64,000 nt of DNA from JAJYKC01 sp963823105 (GTDB taxonomy: Bacteria > Acidobacteriota > Terriglobia > Bryobacterales > Bryobacteraceae): positions 1-64,000 of the forward strand of contig CAWGKC010000003.1 in NCBI GenBank assembly GCA_963823105.1, read 5' to 3'. A model generated the notes under the pieces. That model did no database searches. It saw only the letters and a list, made by a program, of their open reading frames with translations, and was not told where the DNA came from. This document shows, piece after piece, positions 19,404-28,085 of this stretch (the stretch's first letter is position 1; each line of letters opens with the position of its first letter). The position numbers and the translations under genes were made by a program.

Positions 19404-20301
19404 CTACTTCTTTGCCGCCGTGGCGCTGAGGAACGCGTCCACCTGGCTGTAAAACCATTGTGGATCGTCCAGCATGATGAAGTGTCGCGCGTGGTCCGCC
19501 AGCACGATCTTCACGTTCTTCAAATTCGCGAACTGCGTTTGAAAGTTCTTCTCCACCTCGCCCCTCGTCGCCGTGTCCTGGTCGTTGTCGCGATAGGCGA
19601 TCCACGTCCCCAGCACCAGCGTCGGCGAAACGATCGCGCGCGACATCTTTGCGCAGATCGTTCGTAAACATATCGTACATTCCGTCGGCTGCCGCCACCG
19701 GATCGGTCGTCTTGGCCCACGACATCACCAGATCGAAGTTCGCGCCGCCGGTGACCATGCCTTTGACGGCCGCCGCGGACTGCTTCTCGAAATTCGCGCC
19801 GCCCGCCGCCATCGCCGCGCGCATCTGCTCCGCCATTGCTTTGCTGTTTTCAACCGTCGCCGCCGGATTGAAGACCGCCGGCAAATACGGCAGCGCATCG
19901 ACGATCACCAGCGGACCCACCAAATCCGGATCGTGCGAGCCAAGCCATAACGCCATGAACCCGCCCAGGCTGTGTCCAACGATCACCGGATGGTCCAGCT
20001 TGTTCGCGCGGATGTAAGCGGCCAGATCGTTGCGAACCGTTTCGAGAAACGGCGCTTCGATTCGCGGTTGCCCGGCGAATCCGGCGAGCGTCAATACATG
20101 GCATTGGTAACGATCTTTCAGGTGCGCCACGGCGCCGTCCCACACGGCGCCCGAAGACGAAAGGCCCGGAATCAGGATGACCGGTTTGCCCGTCCCGGTA
20201 ACTTGAACGGCGAAGGACGGTGGTTTGGCCCCCGTTTCGGCCCCTCGCAGCGCGAGCGAACCGAGAGCCATGGTCAGTGTCAGAGCGATTGGAATTCGCA
20301 T
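19404..20301 (-). CDS. Secreted alpha/beta hydrolase (one frameshift)
   Basis: About 298 residues if corrected. A signal peptide (MRIPIALTLTMALGSLALRG) is followed by PVILIPGLSSSGAVWDG (oxyanion region), the nucleophile elbow VIVGHSLGGFMALWL, and after a one-base shift near 19647 the acid and His regions SPTLVLGTWIAYRD and LADHARHFIMLDDPQWF. The catalytic triad would be Ser-Asp-His. Upstream residues in the longer frame (from 20355) lack family similarity, so I start at Met 20301. It diverges from the M28 peptidase gene. Confidence 0.83.
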
Positions 20302-20408
20302 GGTGTTTTTCTCCTGGTTCGAGAATACGGGCGAAGGCGCGCGCGGCGGCGGCAATTGGGATGAGCGGCGCGAAGCGCGGGCCGAGCGGCTAGACTGAAG
20401 GTTTCCCC

Positions 20409-21929
20409 ATGACTCGAACTCTGCCCGTCTCCATGTTCGCGATGAGCGCGCTGCTCTGCGCCGCCAGCGAGCCAGCCAAGCCCAAGCCCGTCCTCACCGC
20501 CGCTGAGAGGCAACTGATGCGCGGCGTCTCCGCCTCCGACCTGCGCGGCATGCTGTCGTTCCTGTCTTCCGACCTTTTGGAAGGCCGCGATACACCTTCG
20601 CGCGGCCTCGATCTGGCCGCCGAATACATCGCCAGCGAGTTCCGCCGCGCCGGTCTCGATCCCGGCGGCGACGACGGCTACTTTCAAACCGCGCTCTTCG
20701 ACCAAGTGACACCGGTGAAAGAAGGCTTCTCGCTCTCGCTCGTTCACGAGGGGCAAGCCGCCCCCGCCGGCCCGCAAGACGTGAGCCTTTCCACCGGCCA
20801 GGCGCTGGATCTAGACGACACCGCCGTCTTCAAGCTGGACCTCTCCGACAAAGCGGCCGTCTCCGCCGTGAAGCCCGCGGATCTCGAGGGGCGCGTGGTG
20901 ATTTTGCAAGCGCCACGCCGCGGCATGGCCGGCGCAGGCGCCGCGTTTTCCCTCATACAGGAATCCAAACCCGCGCTGCTAATTATGGTGGGTGAGCAGC
21001 CGATGGGCGCCGCAAGCGGCCAACGTTTGGTGGACCCGTCCCGCCCCGCCGGCGAGGGAATGTTCTCCCTCCCTCGCATCCAGGTCAAGAGCGGCGCGAT
21101 CGTCGAACTCTTCAAAACGCTTCCCTCCGGCGACGCGAAAACGATGGCCGCCGTTCACATCGCCGCGCCGTTGAAAACGCCGGTGAAGCTCAAAAACGTC
21201 GTCGGCATCCTGCGCGGCTCCGATCCCAAACTCAAGGACACCTGCGTCATGGTGACCGCTCACTACGATCACGTCGGCATGAAGCCCGACGGCGACGGAG
21301 ACCGCATTTTCAATGGCGCCAACGACGATGGCAGCGGCACGGTCTCCGTCGTGGAACTCGCCCACGCCTTCGCGGCAATGCCTGTCCATCCGCTCCGCAC
21401 CATCGTCTTCGTCGCCTTCTTCGGCGAGGAGAAAGGCGACCTCGGCTCTCATTACTACGCCGCCCATCCGGTCGTCCCCATCGCTAAAACCGTCGCCGAC
21501 ATCAACCTCGAACAGGTAGGCCGCACCGACTCCACCGAAGGGCCGCAATTGAACAACGCCAGCCTCACCGGCTTCGGCTATTCGACCGTCGGCGACGTCC
21601 TGGTGAAAGCCGGCGCGCTCACCGGAGTGAAGATCTACAAGCACCCCAAAAATAGCGACCTTTATTTTTCGCGCAGCGATAACCAGGCCCTCGCCGACGT
21701 CGGCGTCCCCGCCCACACCCTCTGCGTCGCCTTCGATTACCCCGACTACCACGGCCTCGGCGACGAGTGGCCGAAGGTGAATTATGAAAACATGGCCAAG
21801 GTGGACCGCTCCGTCGCCGTCGCGCTCTTCATGCTCGCCGACAACCCCGCCGCCCCGCGATGGAACCCGAAAGAACCGAAGGCCGCGCGCTATTTGAAAG
21901 CCTGGCGCAAAGAACATCCCGCCGAGTAG
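20409..21929 (+). CDS. M28-family zinc aminopeptidase, exported
   Basis: A 506-residue peptidase with a signal peptide ending near ALLCAAS. The N-terminal half contains ASDLRGMLSFLSSDLLEGR, SRGLDLAAEYIASEF and an inserted protease-associated-like domain. The metallopeptidase core has the dinuclear zinc motifs TAHYDHVG, NGANDDGSGT, FFGEEKGDLGS, ADINLEQVGR and a late HGLGDEW. These match M28 aminopeptidases that trim peptides outside the cytoplasm. It diverges from the hydrolase gene at 20301. Confidence 0.92.
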   Translation: MTRTLPVSMFAMSALLCAASEPAKPKPVLTAAERQLMRGVSASDLRGMLSFLSSDLLEGRDTPSRGLDLAAEYIASEFRRAGLDPGGDDGYFQTALFDQVTPVKEGFSLSLVHEGQAAPAGPQDVSLSTGQALDLDDTAVFKLDLSDKAAVSAVKPADLEGRVVILQAPRRGMAGAGAAFSLIQESKPALLIMVGEQPMGAASGQRLVDPSRPAGEGMFSLPRIQVKSGAIVELFKTLPSGDAKTMAAVHIAAPLKTPVKLKNVVGILRGSDPKLKDTCVMVTAHYDHVGMKPDGDGDRIFNGANDDGSGTVSVVELAHAFAAMPVHPLRTIVFVAFFGEEKGDLGSHYYAAHPVVPIAKTVADINLEQVGRTDSTEGPQLNNASLTGFGYSTVGDVLVKAGALTGVKIYKHPKNSDLYFSRSDNQALADVGVPAHTLCVAFDYPDYHGLGDEWPKVNYENMAKVDRSVAVALFMLADNPAAPRWNPKEPKAARYLKAWRKEHPAE

Positions 21930-22109
21930 AACGGCACGGCGGGCCCGGTCCTTTGCCGGCGACCACGGCTGCTACGGCTCCGTGATATGGGGGCGGGCGG
22001 CTTCCGGGTGGAGTCGAAGAGTGAGCGGCCAGGCCGCGGCATTCTATCGCGGCGCTCGAAAAGAAATAGAGCGTATGTTAGCATCGTAAGAGCCATTGGC
22101 AACGGGTCC

Positions 22110-22203
<94 letters not shown>

Positions 22204-22384
22204 GAACGGCGTTTTGGCGTTCCAATCGGCGGTTTCCGGCCGGCATTCATCCCAAGAGGAGCGTCCGCGCTCCTGTCCGACGCCGCGATGTTTCCTTGAT
22301 TCCGCAATTGGGCAGCGGGTTCTCGCGAATTTTCGTCCTTTGTGATGAGTTCGTTCAATACAACGATCCTGTAGTGTTGATACA

Positions 22385-22771
22385 ATGATTCCAGAATGGT
22401 CGAAGAACGGCGACCTTCCGCCCGGCGTGCATGTCGCCACTTGGCCGGAGATGGAAGGTCGTCTGGGCTTCAATCCGCGGCGGCAGGCGCTGTTTGCGGG
22501 GTTCCGGCGGGCTTGTGGGGAGTTGCGAAAAGCCGGCTGCCGATTGGTTTACCTGGATGGCAGTTTCGTGACCCGGAAGGAACACCCCGGCGACTTCGAC
22601 GCTTGTTGGGACGTGAGGAACGTGGACGAAGACAGGCTCGACCCGGTCTTCTGGGATTTCTCGCGAGGCCGCGCGGCACAGAAACGGCGGTTCCTGGGCG
22701 AGTTTTTCCCGGCGCAACTGCCGGAAGGGGCGACCGGTACGGCATTTGTGGAGTTTTTTCAGGTGAATTAG
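22385..22771 (+). CDS. DUF6932-like protein, nucleotidyltransferase-like
   Basis: A 128-residue protein. Conserved-looking blocks are NGDLPPGVHVATWPEMEGRL, FNPRRQALFAGFRRAC and the GS-containing VYLDGSFVTRKEHPGDFDAC, which resembles the GS...D-x-D core of minimal nucleotidyltransferases, then FLGEFFPAQLPEG and FVEFFQ. Such genes commonly sit next to XRE regulators, as here (56 bases upstream of one). I assign it to the DUF6932 type from memory. A toxin-antitoxin-like role is inference. A damaged second copy lies at 24523-24708. Confidence 0.7.
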   Translation: MIPEWSKNGDLPPGVHVATWPEMEGRLGFNPRRQALFAGFRRACGELRKAGCRLVYLDGSFVTRKEHPGDFDACWDVRNVDEDRLDPVFWDFSRGRAAQKRRFLGEFFPAQLPEGATGTAFVEFFQVN

Positions 22772-22827
22772 TTGAGCGGAGAACCGAAAGGGATTCTAGA
22801 GGTCAGGCTCCGAGGAAGCGGGAAAAG

Positions 22828-23265
22828 GTGATCAAGAACGAAAAGCAGTTCCGCATCACGAAGGCGCAAGTCCGGCGGTTTCAGGACGCTCTCGCCGAAT
22901 TGGCCGGTCGGAGACGTCCCTCGACTATAGCGCCCCGCCTATGGGACGCTCAGCGCGAGGCGGCCCGGAGCCAGATGGAAGAGTTGCAGGAGCAGGTCGA
23001 AGCGTACGAGCGGCTCCACGCGGGTAAGAGCAAGGAAGTGGTGCTCGAAGGAGTCGAGGATTTGCCGAACGCGTTGATCCGCGCACGCATCGCGGCGGGG
23101 ATGACGCAGGAGGGCCTGGCGCGGCGCTTAGGGGTAAAGCCGCAACAGGTGCAACGCTATGAAGCGACCGATTACGGGAGCGCGAGCTTCGCGCGAATTC
23201 TGAAGGTGGTCCAGGCGCTTGGGCTGAAGATGCCCAAGGCGGTGCGGTTGGTTCGCAGCGGGTAG
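22828..23265 (+). CDS. XRE-family helix-turn-helix protein
   Basis: A 145-residue protein starting at GTG 22828. The N-terminal half is a charged helix (FRITKAQVRRFQDALAEL, MEELQEQVEAYERLHAGK). The C-terminal HTH reads LIRARIAAGMTQEGLARRLG, VKPQQVQRYEATDYGSAS and FARILKVVQALGLKM, a clear Cro/C1-type domain of the HigA-like long-helix kind. It is cotranscribed with the DUF6932-like gene. An inframe extension upstream exists but overlaps that gene in another frame and is not credible. A decayed copy lies at 24738-25090. Confidence 0.8.
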   Translation: MIKNEKQFRITKAQVRRFQDALAELAGRRRPSTIAPRLWDAQREAARSQMEELQEQVEAYERLHAGKSKEVVLEGVEDLPNALIRARIAAGMTQEGLARRLGVKPQQVQRYEATDYGSASFARILKVVQALGLKMPKAVRLVRSG

Positions 23266-23766
23266 CGATGAGCGGGTTCGGGGCGATCGCCGGGGCGATT
23301 TCGGTTAAGCCACGCGCTATCGTTGAGATCGTGCCGGACAGCTTGTCGGATCGTCTCCGAGATTTCTCCTACTTTGGCATTTTGGATCGTGTCGGTTTTA
23401 TCCGCCCCGCCATGCGGCACCAAGTCGTAGCGATCGAGGACCTCCGCGATCTGCGACATTTTGACGTGCGCCTCATCGAATACACCGCCCGAGGAAGCGC
23501 TTGAATAGGCGATGGAGGGAAGCGCGTTGGATGTTCCATCCTGGTGGGCTTGGGAAGTTACGAATATGGTCGCCGTGGTCATCAACGGCGCATAACCGCG
23601 GATAGCGGGGGAGAATGTTTTGGAGCAAATCGCAAAGCTGAATTTCAAGGTTGACGAGCCGCCGCTAATCTCCGATTATCCGGGATTGCCGAGGGAGCGC
23701 AGGTTTGCTAGGCGCTTCACTTTCGAGAGATCGGCTCGGAGGGCCGGATCGAATCGACGAAAGGTA
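23266..23766. other. Stretch with no confidently supported gene
   Basis: A minus-strand frame (within 23172-23648) contains a passage that could be protein (AHVKMSQIAEVLDRYDLVPH), and a plus-strand frame covers 23268-23504, but the two overlap and neither has a recognised domain. The minus frame also runs into the XRE gene. I leave the region unassigned. Confidence 0.4.
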
Positions 23767-24177
23767 TTAAGAGTTTTGGTTCCAGATGTCCACGTGCCAC
23801 TTCCACAGGCGCTCTTCTTGCCGCCAGTAGACGACGTACTTCAATTCCATTTGCGTCGCAGACTGTCCTTGCGGCTCAACTGTGAGGGTAGCGCTCCCGA
23901 TTTCGACGACTCCATCGCCCGCTGGCATTACGTCCACGGACGAGAGGACCGCGGATTTCGCGTTTACCGACTGGATGAGCTCGGACCAAAACTTCTTGAT
24001 CGACTCCCGGCCGGTAACCATTGGCGCCCCTGGCGGTAGGATACGAGCGTCGGAAGTGTAAATCCGATCGAGAGCGTCGAAGTTCCGTTTTCCGAACACC
24101 TCGACGTTGAAGAGATCGTTCGTTTCCGCCATGGCGAGCTTCACTTCATCGAGCGCTGGCTGTTTAGCAAAACCCAT
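23767..24177 (-). CDS. SnoaL/DUF4440-like NTF2-fold protein
   Basis: A 136-residue single-domain protein with the NTF2-like signature NDLFNVEVFGKRNFDALDRI, YTSDARILPPGAPMVTGRES and IKKFWSELIQS, then GVVEIGSATLTVE and KYVVYWRQEERLWKWHVDIW. Members of this fold are isomerases, dehydratases or ligand-binding proteins; the reaction is not predictable. It stands alone on the minus strand between the two DUF6932/XRE copies. Confidence 0.85.
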   Translation of the reverse strand: MGFAKQPALDEVKLAMAETNDLFNVEVFGKRNFDALDRIYTSDARILPPGAPMVTGRESIKKFWSELIQSVNAKSAVLSSVDVMPAGDGVVEIGSATLTVEPQGQSATQMELKYVVYWRQEERLWKWHVDIWNQNS

Positions 24178-24351
24178 CGTTTTTACCCCTCCCTACCTTC
24201 TCCGGAACTCTACCACATCCACTTACGAAAGAGATATGGGAAGTTTGGAGCTGTCGAAAAACTCCGTTCCTCGCCGGTAGGGATAGGCGGAAGAAGTTTG
24301 CGGGGCTTCATGGGTGATCGCTTGAACCGCGGGGATCGAATTTCGGACCCA

Positions 24352-24521
24352 GGTTCCTTTTCGGAGCGGGAGTGGAGGCTCTCGCCGTGGGCGTCCATGA
24401 TGATGGCGGGGAAGTCCTGGACGAAGAGATGCCGCATGGCTTCCGGGATGCCGAGCTCGGCGAGATGCACATTCAGCAGGTCTTCAAGCGAGCGGGCGTA
24501 GAACTGCGCGGCGCCGCCGAT
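24352..24521 (-). pseudogene. Fragment of a second fumarase gene (C-terminus)
   Basis: The minus strand encodes IGGAAQFYARSLEDLLNVHL, AELGIPEAMRHLFVQDFPAI and MDAHGESLHSRSEKE, matching the last 60 residues of the intact fumarase at 29347-30867 with about 70% identity by eye. Everything upstream is missing: at 24521 the sequence switches to a DUF6932-like fragment. Confidence 0.8.
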
Positions 24522-24522
24522 C

Positions 24523-24708
24523 GATTGGTTTACCTGGATGGCAGTTTCGCGATCCGGTCTTCTGGGATTACTCGCGAGGCCGCGTGGCGCAGAAACGGCG
24601 GTTCCTGGGTGAGTTCTTTCCGGCGCAACTGCCGGAAGGGGAGATCGGTACGGCATTTGTGGAGTTTTTTCAGTTGAATGTGTTGGGCGGAGAACTGAAA
24701 GGGATCTA
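24523..24708 (+). pseudogene. Decayed copy of the DUF6932-like gene
   Basis: Starting at GATTGGTTTACCTGG the DNA matches the intact gene from 22542 onward. Relative to it 70 bases are missing, from the first to the second occurrence of GACCCGG (22570 and 22640 in the intact copy), leaving one GATCCGG at 24551. The loss shifts the frame. The 3' end (GAGTTCTTTCCGGCGCAACT and GTGGAGTTTTTTCAG) is still recognisable. Confidence 0.85.
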
Positions 24709-24737
24709 GCGGTCAGGCTTCGAAGGAGCGGGAAAAG

Positions 24738-25090
24738 GCGATCAAGAGCGAAAAGCAGTACCGCATCACGAAGGCGGAAGCCCGGTGGTTTCACGGCGCA
24801 CTCGCCGAATTGGCCGGTCTGAGACGTGGCGCGAATATGACGCCGCGCCTATCGGACGCGGAGCGCGAGGCGGCCCGGAGCCCGATGGAAGAGTTAGAGG
24901 AGCAGGGTGAAGTGGAGGATTTGCCGAAGGCGTCGATCCGCGCACGCATCGCGGCGGGGATGACGCGGGAGGGCCTGGGCAGCGCTTAGGGGTAAAGCCG
25001 CAGCGGGTGAAACGCTATGAAGCGACCGATTCTGGGAGCGCGAGCTTCGCGCGAATTTTGAAGGTGGTCCGCGCGCTCGGGCTATGGTTC
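24738..25090 (+). pseudogene. Decayed copy of the XRE gene
   Basis: Aligns along its length with 22828-23230. The GTG start is now GCG, about 57 bases after GAGCAGG.GAA are deleted, and one base is lost in GGGCCTGGGCAGCGCTTAGG so the HTH frame breaks. HTH codons up to GCGCGAATTTTGAAGGTGGTC remain. Together with 24523-24708 it is a dead duplicate of the whole two-gene unit. Confidence 0.85.
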
Positions 25091-25146
25091 GCCGCGGTTC
25101 AGGAAGCGCGGCTTGGCGGCGATGGTAGCAGCGAGCAATCCGCCCG

Positions 25147-26250
25147 CTACTGCAGCAGGTTCGAATGCACGGTTTTCACGGCCGGCAGCGCCTGGAAGAT
25201 GTCGTCGTTTCCTTGTGGCTCCACGGGTTTGAGCGGATCGCCTGGGGAGCAATTGTTGTTGTCTCCGTTCACTGCAATCAGCAGATCCAGGGAAAGCCCG
25301 GGGTATTGCGCGAGGCGGACGTACGCGGGAACCTTCGTGTCACCGAAGACATGAGCGGAGCCGGTTTGGAGCGGCGGATTGGATGCATGCACAAAAATGC
25401 CGTTCGTCTTGGTGTTGAAGTGAAATTTGCGCGTCGGAGTCGTGGAGGATGTGACCACCTGAACATCGACCTTCGCCGCGCCGCTCTCGGCCAGAATTCC
25501 CAGCCAGTGGTCCATGCAAATCTCCAAGCCGTAACGAACATTGCCCACGAGGAATTGGCCGGCGATGCTTCCCGGCGCGAATACGATGTTTTGCCCGTAT
25601 CCGTGCGTCTCGGCCGAATTCCCGATCTTGTGGTACTTCAGGATCGTCTCGTTCTTGCAGACGTAGGCGGTATTCTGCCCGATCAGGATATCGCCGGACG
25701 CCGTTAGGTAATCCAGGGGACCGGGCGTTTGCGGAAGATTCGCGCCGGATGCCTTGGGAATGTTGTGGCTCCATCCGGGTTCATTTACCTGCGCCTTTTT
25801 CAGCCAAGGGAAATCGTAGGCTTGGCCGTAAGGCCGATCTTTTAACCCATCGAACGTTTTTGCATGATAGGCTTCCGCCGACTTGATCCTGGTTGCGATC
25901 TTGGAAACCTGATCCCCGTCCTTCTTCTTCTCTTTTACCCACAACACGGTGCCCGGAATCAGCAGAACGTTCGGGTACGTCTTCGCCATGTGGGCCAATC
26001 TCGCCACAATCCAGCGCTTGATTTCGTGGTTGTAAAACTTGTCATCGGCGGTCCAGCTATTGGAAAACCAGAATTCGGGCGCGACAAACACCGCCTGGTC
26101 GCCCGCCTTGCCAAAGCCCCGTTCCACCATCGCCTGGTGAGCCCGTTCGAGCGTGCCTTCCAGAAGTCCCGCTTGAGCCATCGCTTGACCCAAGCCCTTT
26201 GGCCCAGGTTGGGGGCCGTTCCCACTGAGTAACGCGGCAAACATCCTCAT
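25147..26250 (-). CDS. Nitrilase-fold carbon-nitrogen hydrolase-like protein
   Basis: About 367 residues. The Glu-Lys-Cys triad of the carbon-nitrogen hydrolase superfamily can be read as VFVAPEFWFSNSW (Glu), ILKYHKIGNSAE (Lys) and YGLEICMDHWLG (Cys), in correct order and spacing, with VTSSTTP and GIFVHASN after. It would hydrolyse an amide or nitrile; the substrate is unknown. I chose ATG 26250, preceded by AGGAGA and a possible -10 TATACT at 26294-26289; the frame upstream to 26514 belongs to other remnants. The promoter, start and first 25 codons are repeated at 27809-28085. Confidence 0.72.
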   Translation of the reverse strand: MRMFAALLSGNGPQPGPKGLGQAMAQAGLLEGTLERAHQAMVERGFGKAGDQAVFVAPEFWFSNSWTADDKFYNHEIKRWIVARLAHMAKTYPNVLLIPGTVLWVKEKKKDGDQVSKIATRIKSAEAYHAKTFDGLKDRPYGQAYDFPWLKKAQVNEPGWSHNIPKASGANLPQTPGPLDYLTASGDILIGQNTAYVCKNETILKYHKIGNSAETHGYGQNIVFAPGSIAGQFLVGNVRYGLEICMDHWLGILAESGAAKVDVQVVTSSTTPTRKFHFNTKTNGIFVHASNPPLQTGSAHVFGDTKVPAYVRLAQYPGLSLDLLIAVNGDNNNCSPGDPLKPVEPQGNDDIFQALPAVKTVHSNLLQ

Positions 26251-26453
26251 GAATGTTTCTCCTAATCCGTTTTGAGCTTTCCTTCGGCAGTATACCCGAA
26301 AATTCCTATGTGTTCCATACGGATATTCCGGCTGTTCTTGCAGATACGCGAGGATACATTCTTGCTCAATTGGTTGTAGGACTCGGGCGGCGGCAAGAGG
26401 GATTGCAAACTGTTCTTCGACAAAGTGGACAAAGAAATGGGCGGGGTGAAGCG
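26177..26453. repeat. 277-bp direct repeat, left copy
   Basis: Runs from GCCATCGCTT to GGTGAAGCG and matches 27809-28085 base for base in length with only scattered substitutions. It includes the first 25 codons, ribosome site and probable promoter of the nitrilase-like gene plus upstream sequence. Confidence 0.92.
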
Positions 26454-26710
26454 TCGGGCCAGCGTTCGAGCCTCCGCCGCGCCTCGTCCACCTTGTACTT
26501 ACACCGGAAGACAACCGTGTCCGCGTGGATCTCTTCGAAGTACCGGGAGCGCCGTCTCCAATCCGGACTGGAACCGCTTCCGGATGCAGAACACGACCGC
26601 GCCGCGACGGATTCGATGGTGATGGGCGATCTCTTCCTCGCTCTGACCGGCAAGGGAGCCGGGAAGAGCCGCTGCACGCTGGCGGCCGGACGTCCAGGCA
26701 GGCATGATCT
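26454..26710 (-). pseudogene. Possible IS630-like transposase HTH remnant
   Basis: A minus-strand frame contains SEEEIAHHHRIRRGAVVF followed by IRKRFQSGLETAL, resembling the N-terminal helix-turn-helix of IS630-type transposases (EIA..L.VS..TV.RIRKRF..GLE.AL). There is no catalytic DDE part and no terminal repeats were found, so at most this is a fragment. Confidence 0.35.
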
Positions 26711-26786
26711 TCCGGTCTAGAGCGGTTTGACCGCGATCCTTCCGATTACCTCAAGGAGGCGTGTAGCGAGATACAGGGCCGGTGTT

Positions 26787-27152
26787 TTAGCCCAGTGCCG
26801 GACCTTTCGAGCGACGGCCCGGACCGACAAACGCACCGCAAGCGACGAGGGTGAAGCTGCCCGGCGCGGCATGGTCGACCGCTTCGACGATTCTTGGGAT
26901 GTGCGGCTCTATGACCGGCCAGTTGACGGCGGAAAGAGAAACCAGCGCGATCATGCGGCCCGTCATGTTCTGTTCGTGATGAAGGGTCTTGTCGCCCGTA
27001 ATCAGAACGTCGAAACTTTCCGCCTCGGCAGCGGAGAGAAGCTCTCCGTTCTTCAGCCCGGCCCATCCCAAATAGGCAGCCGTGAAGGTTTGATGGTGGC
27101 TAAGGAACGGTCGCAGATCGTGCGGCACGTTAGCGTCGAAAAGTATTTTCAA
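26787..27152 (-). CDS. DUF5615 PIN-like toxin
   Basis: A 121-residue protein with the PIN-like start MKILFDANVPHDLRPFL, a middle GLKNGELLSAAE, and DVLITGDKTLHHEQNM, then RMIALVSLSAVNWPVI. The conserved Asp residues (FDANV, ITGDKTL) are the expected metal-binding acidic sites of this VapC-related family of presumed RNases. The start overlaps the DUF433 stop as ATGA. The C-terminal 20 residues are weakly conserved and may reflect a late frameshift. Confidence 0.85.
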   Translation of the reverse strand: MKILFDANVPHDLRPFLSHHQTFTAAYLGWAGLKNGELLSAAEAESFDVLITGDKTLHHEQNMTGRMIALVSLSAVNWPVIEPHIPRIVEAVDHAAPGSFTLVACGAFVGPGRRSKGPALG

Positions 27153-27367
27153 GGAACGGGCTGGTGCTTGTGGGCGAAGGCGCGGATCGCCAGGATGGTA
27201 TCGATCGGTAGCGCGGGAAAGCTGGCCTGCGTTTGTTCCGGCGTGCGGCCGTATTCCTCGTCGGCCAAAATCACGCCGGGTTCAATGCGTGTGCCCTTGA
27301 TTACCGGACGGCCGCCGACCTTCCCATCGACGCGCTCGACCAGATCACACTCCACCCAGAAATCCAT
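27149..27367 (-). CDS. DUF433 antitoxin-like protein
   Basis: A 72-residue protein with the DUF433 core GGRPVIKGTRIEPGVILADEEYGRTPEQT followed by FPALPIDTILAIRAFAHKH; only short parts are quoted. DUF433 proteins form a small winged-helix or HTH fold and pair with DUF5615 PIN-like proteins in a toxin-antitoxin-like module, the antitoxin gene first, as here. Translation is coupled to the toxin by a 4-base overlap. Confidence 0.85.
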   Translation of the reverse strand: MDFWVECDLVERVDGKVGGRPVIKGTRIEPGVILADEEYGRTPEQTQASFPALPIDTILAIRAFAHKHQPVP

Positions 27368-27597
27368 AACAGGCTTCTCCTTTCAAGGTATCGCAAATCG
27401 TGAGGACTTGCGCAATGCACCACGGTAGCGCTGGCCATCCCGGCAACCTTGGCGAACGCGAGTGCGCGCATTCTTAGGGAGGCTCCGCCGGGCTACCGAT
27501 CCAAAGATCGAGCGTTGCGATTTTGGATGGTTCTGGGAAGTCTTCGTAGAGGATGACGACCATGAGGAGGCGGATCTACTTAAGCCGTTCTCGAAGT

Positions 27598-27808
27598 TCT
27601 TCAACTCCAACGGCACCCAGTCGAGCTAGATCCTCGCAAAGCGGTGCAAGCAAGAAGTTGGTTGGGGCCAGTCTAATAAGTCGTTCCACGGTAGCGCGTT
27701 CAGGTCGTTAATGTGCGTTCTTTGTTCGCCGGTGGCCAAGAAGGCAAGTAGCTTTACAAAAGCCACGGGAAAGTGCGTCAGAAGCGCTGATTCGTCGATA
27801 CGGTAATC
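27598..27808 (-). pseudogene. C-terminal remnant of an unrecognised gene
   Basis: The minus strand reads DYRIDESALLTHFPVAFVKL and GEQRTHINDLNALPWNDLLD, then with a one-base shift NFLLAPLCEDLARLGAVGVE and ELRERLK before a stop. The composition is protein-like, not a GC-driven shadow. It directly follows, in the wrong frame, the truncated second copy of the nitrilase-like start. Confidence 0.4.
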
Positions 27809-28085
27809 GCCATCGCTTGGCCCAAGCCCTCTGGCCCTGGTTGGGGGCCGTTCCCACTGAGTAACGCGGCAAACATCCTCATGAATGTTTCTCCTAATCC
27901 GTTTTGAGCTTTCCTTCGGCAGTATACCCGAAAATTCCTATGTGTTCCATACGGATATTCCGGCTGTTCTTGCGGATACGCGAGGATACATTCTTGCTCA
28001 ATTGGTTGTAGGACTTGGGCGGCGGTAAGTGGGATTGCAAATTATTCTTCGACAAAGTGAACAAAGAAATAGGCAGGGTGAAGCG
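27809..28085. repeat. 277-bp direct repeat, right copy
   Basis: Partner of 26177-26453. The copied start codon opens MRMFAALLSGNGPQPGPEGL and GQAM, then leaves the homology and stops after about 10 unrelated codons, so this copy is a promoter-plus-5'-end fragment. The unit between the repeats holds the DUF433/DUF5615 pair. Confidence 0.92.

Noticed and set aside
24290..24350. tRNA-like string near the fumarase fragment (GGGTCCGAAATTCGATCCCC on the minus strand)
   Set aside because: T-stem does not pair and no other arm is present; it does not parallel the fragment at 29287-29349.
26454..26710. Functional transposase
   Set aside because: Only a helix-turn-helix-like stretch is visible, without catalytic acidic residues or terminal repeats; kept as a weak remnant only.
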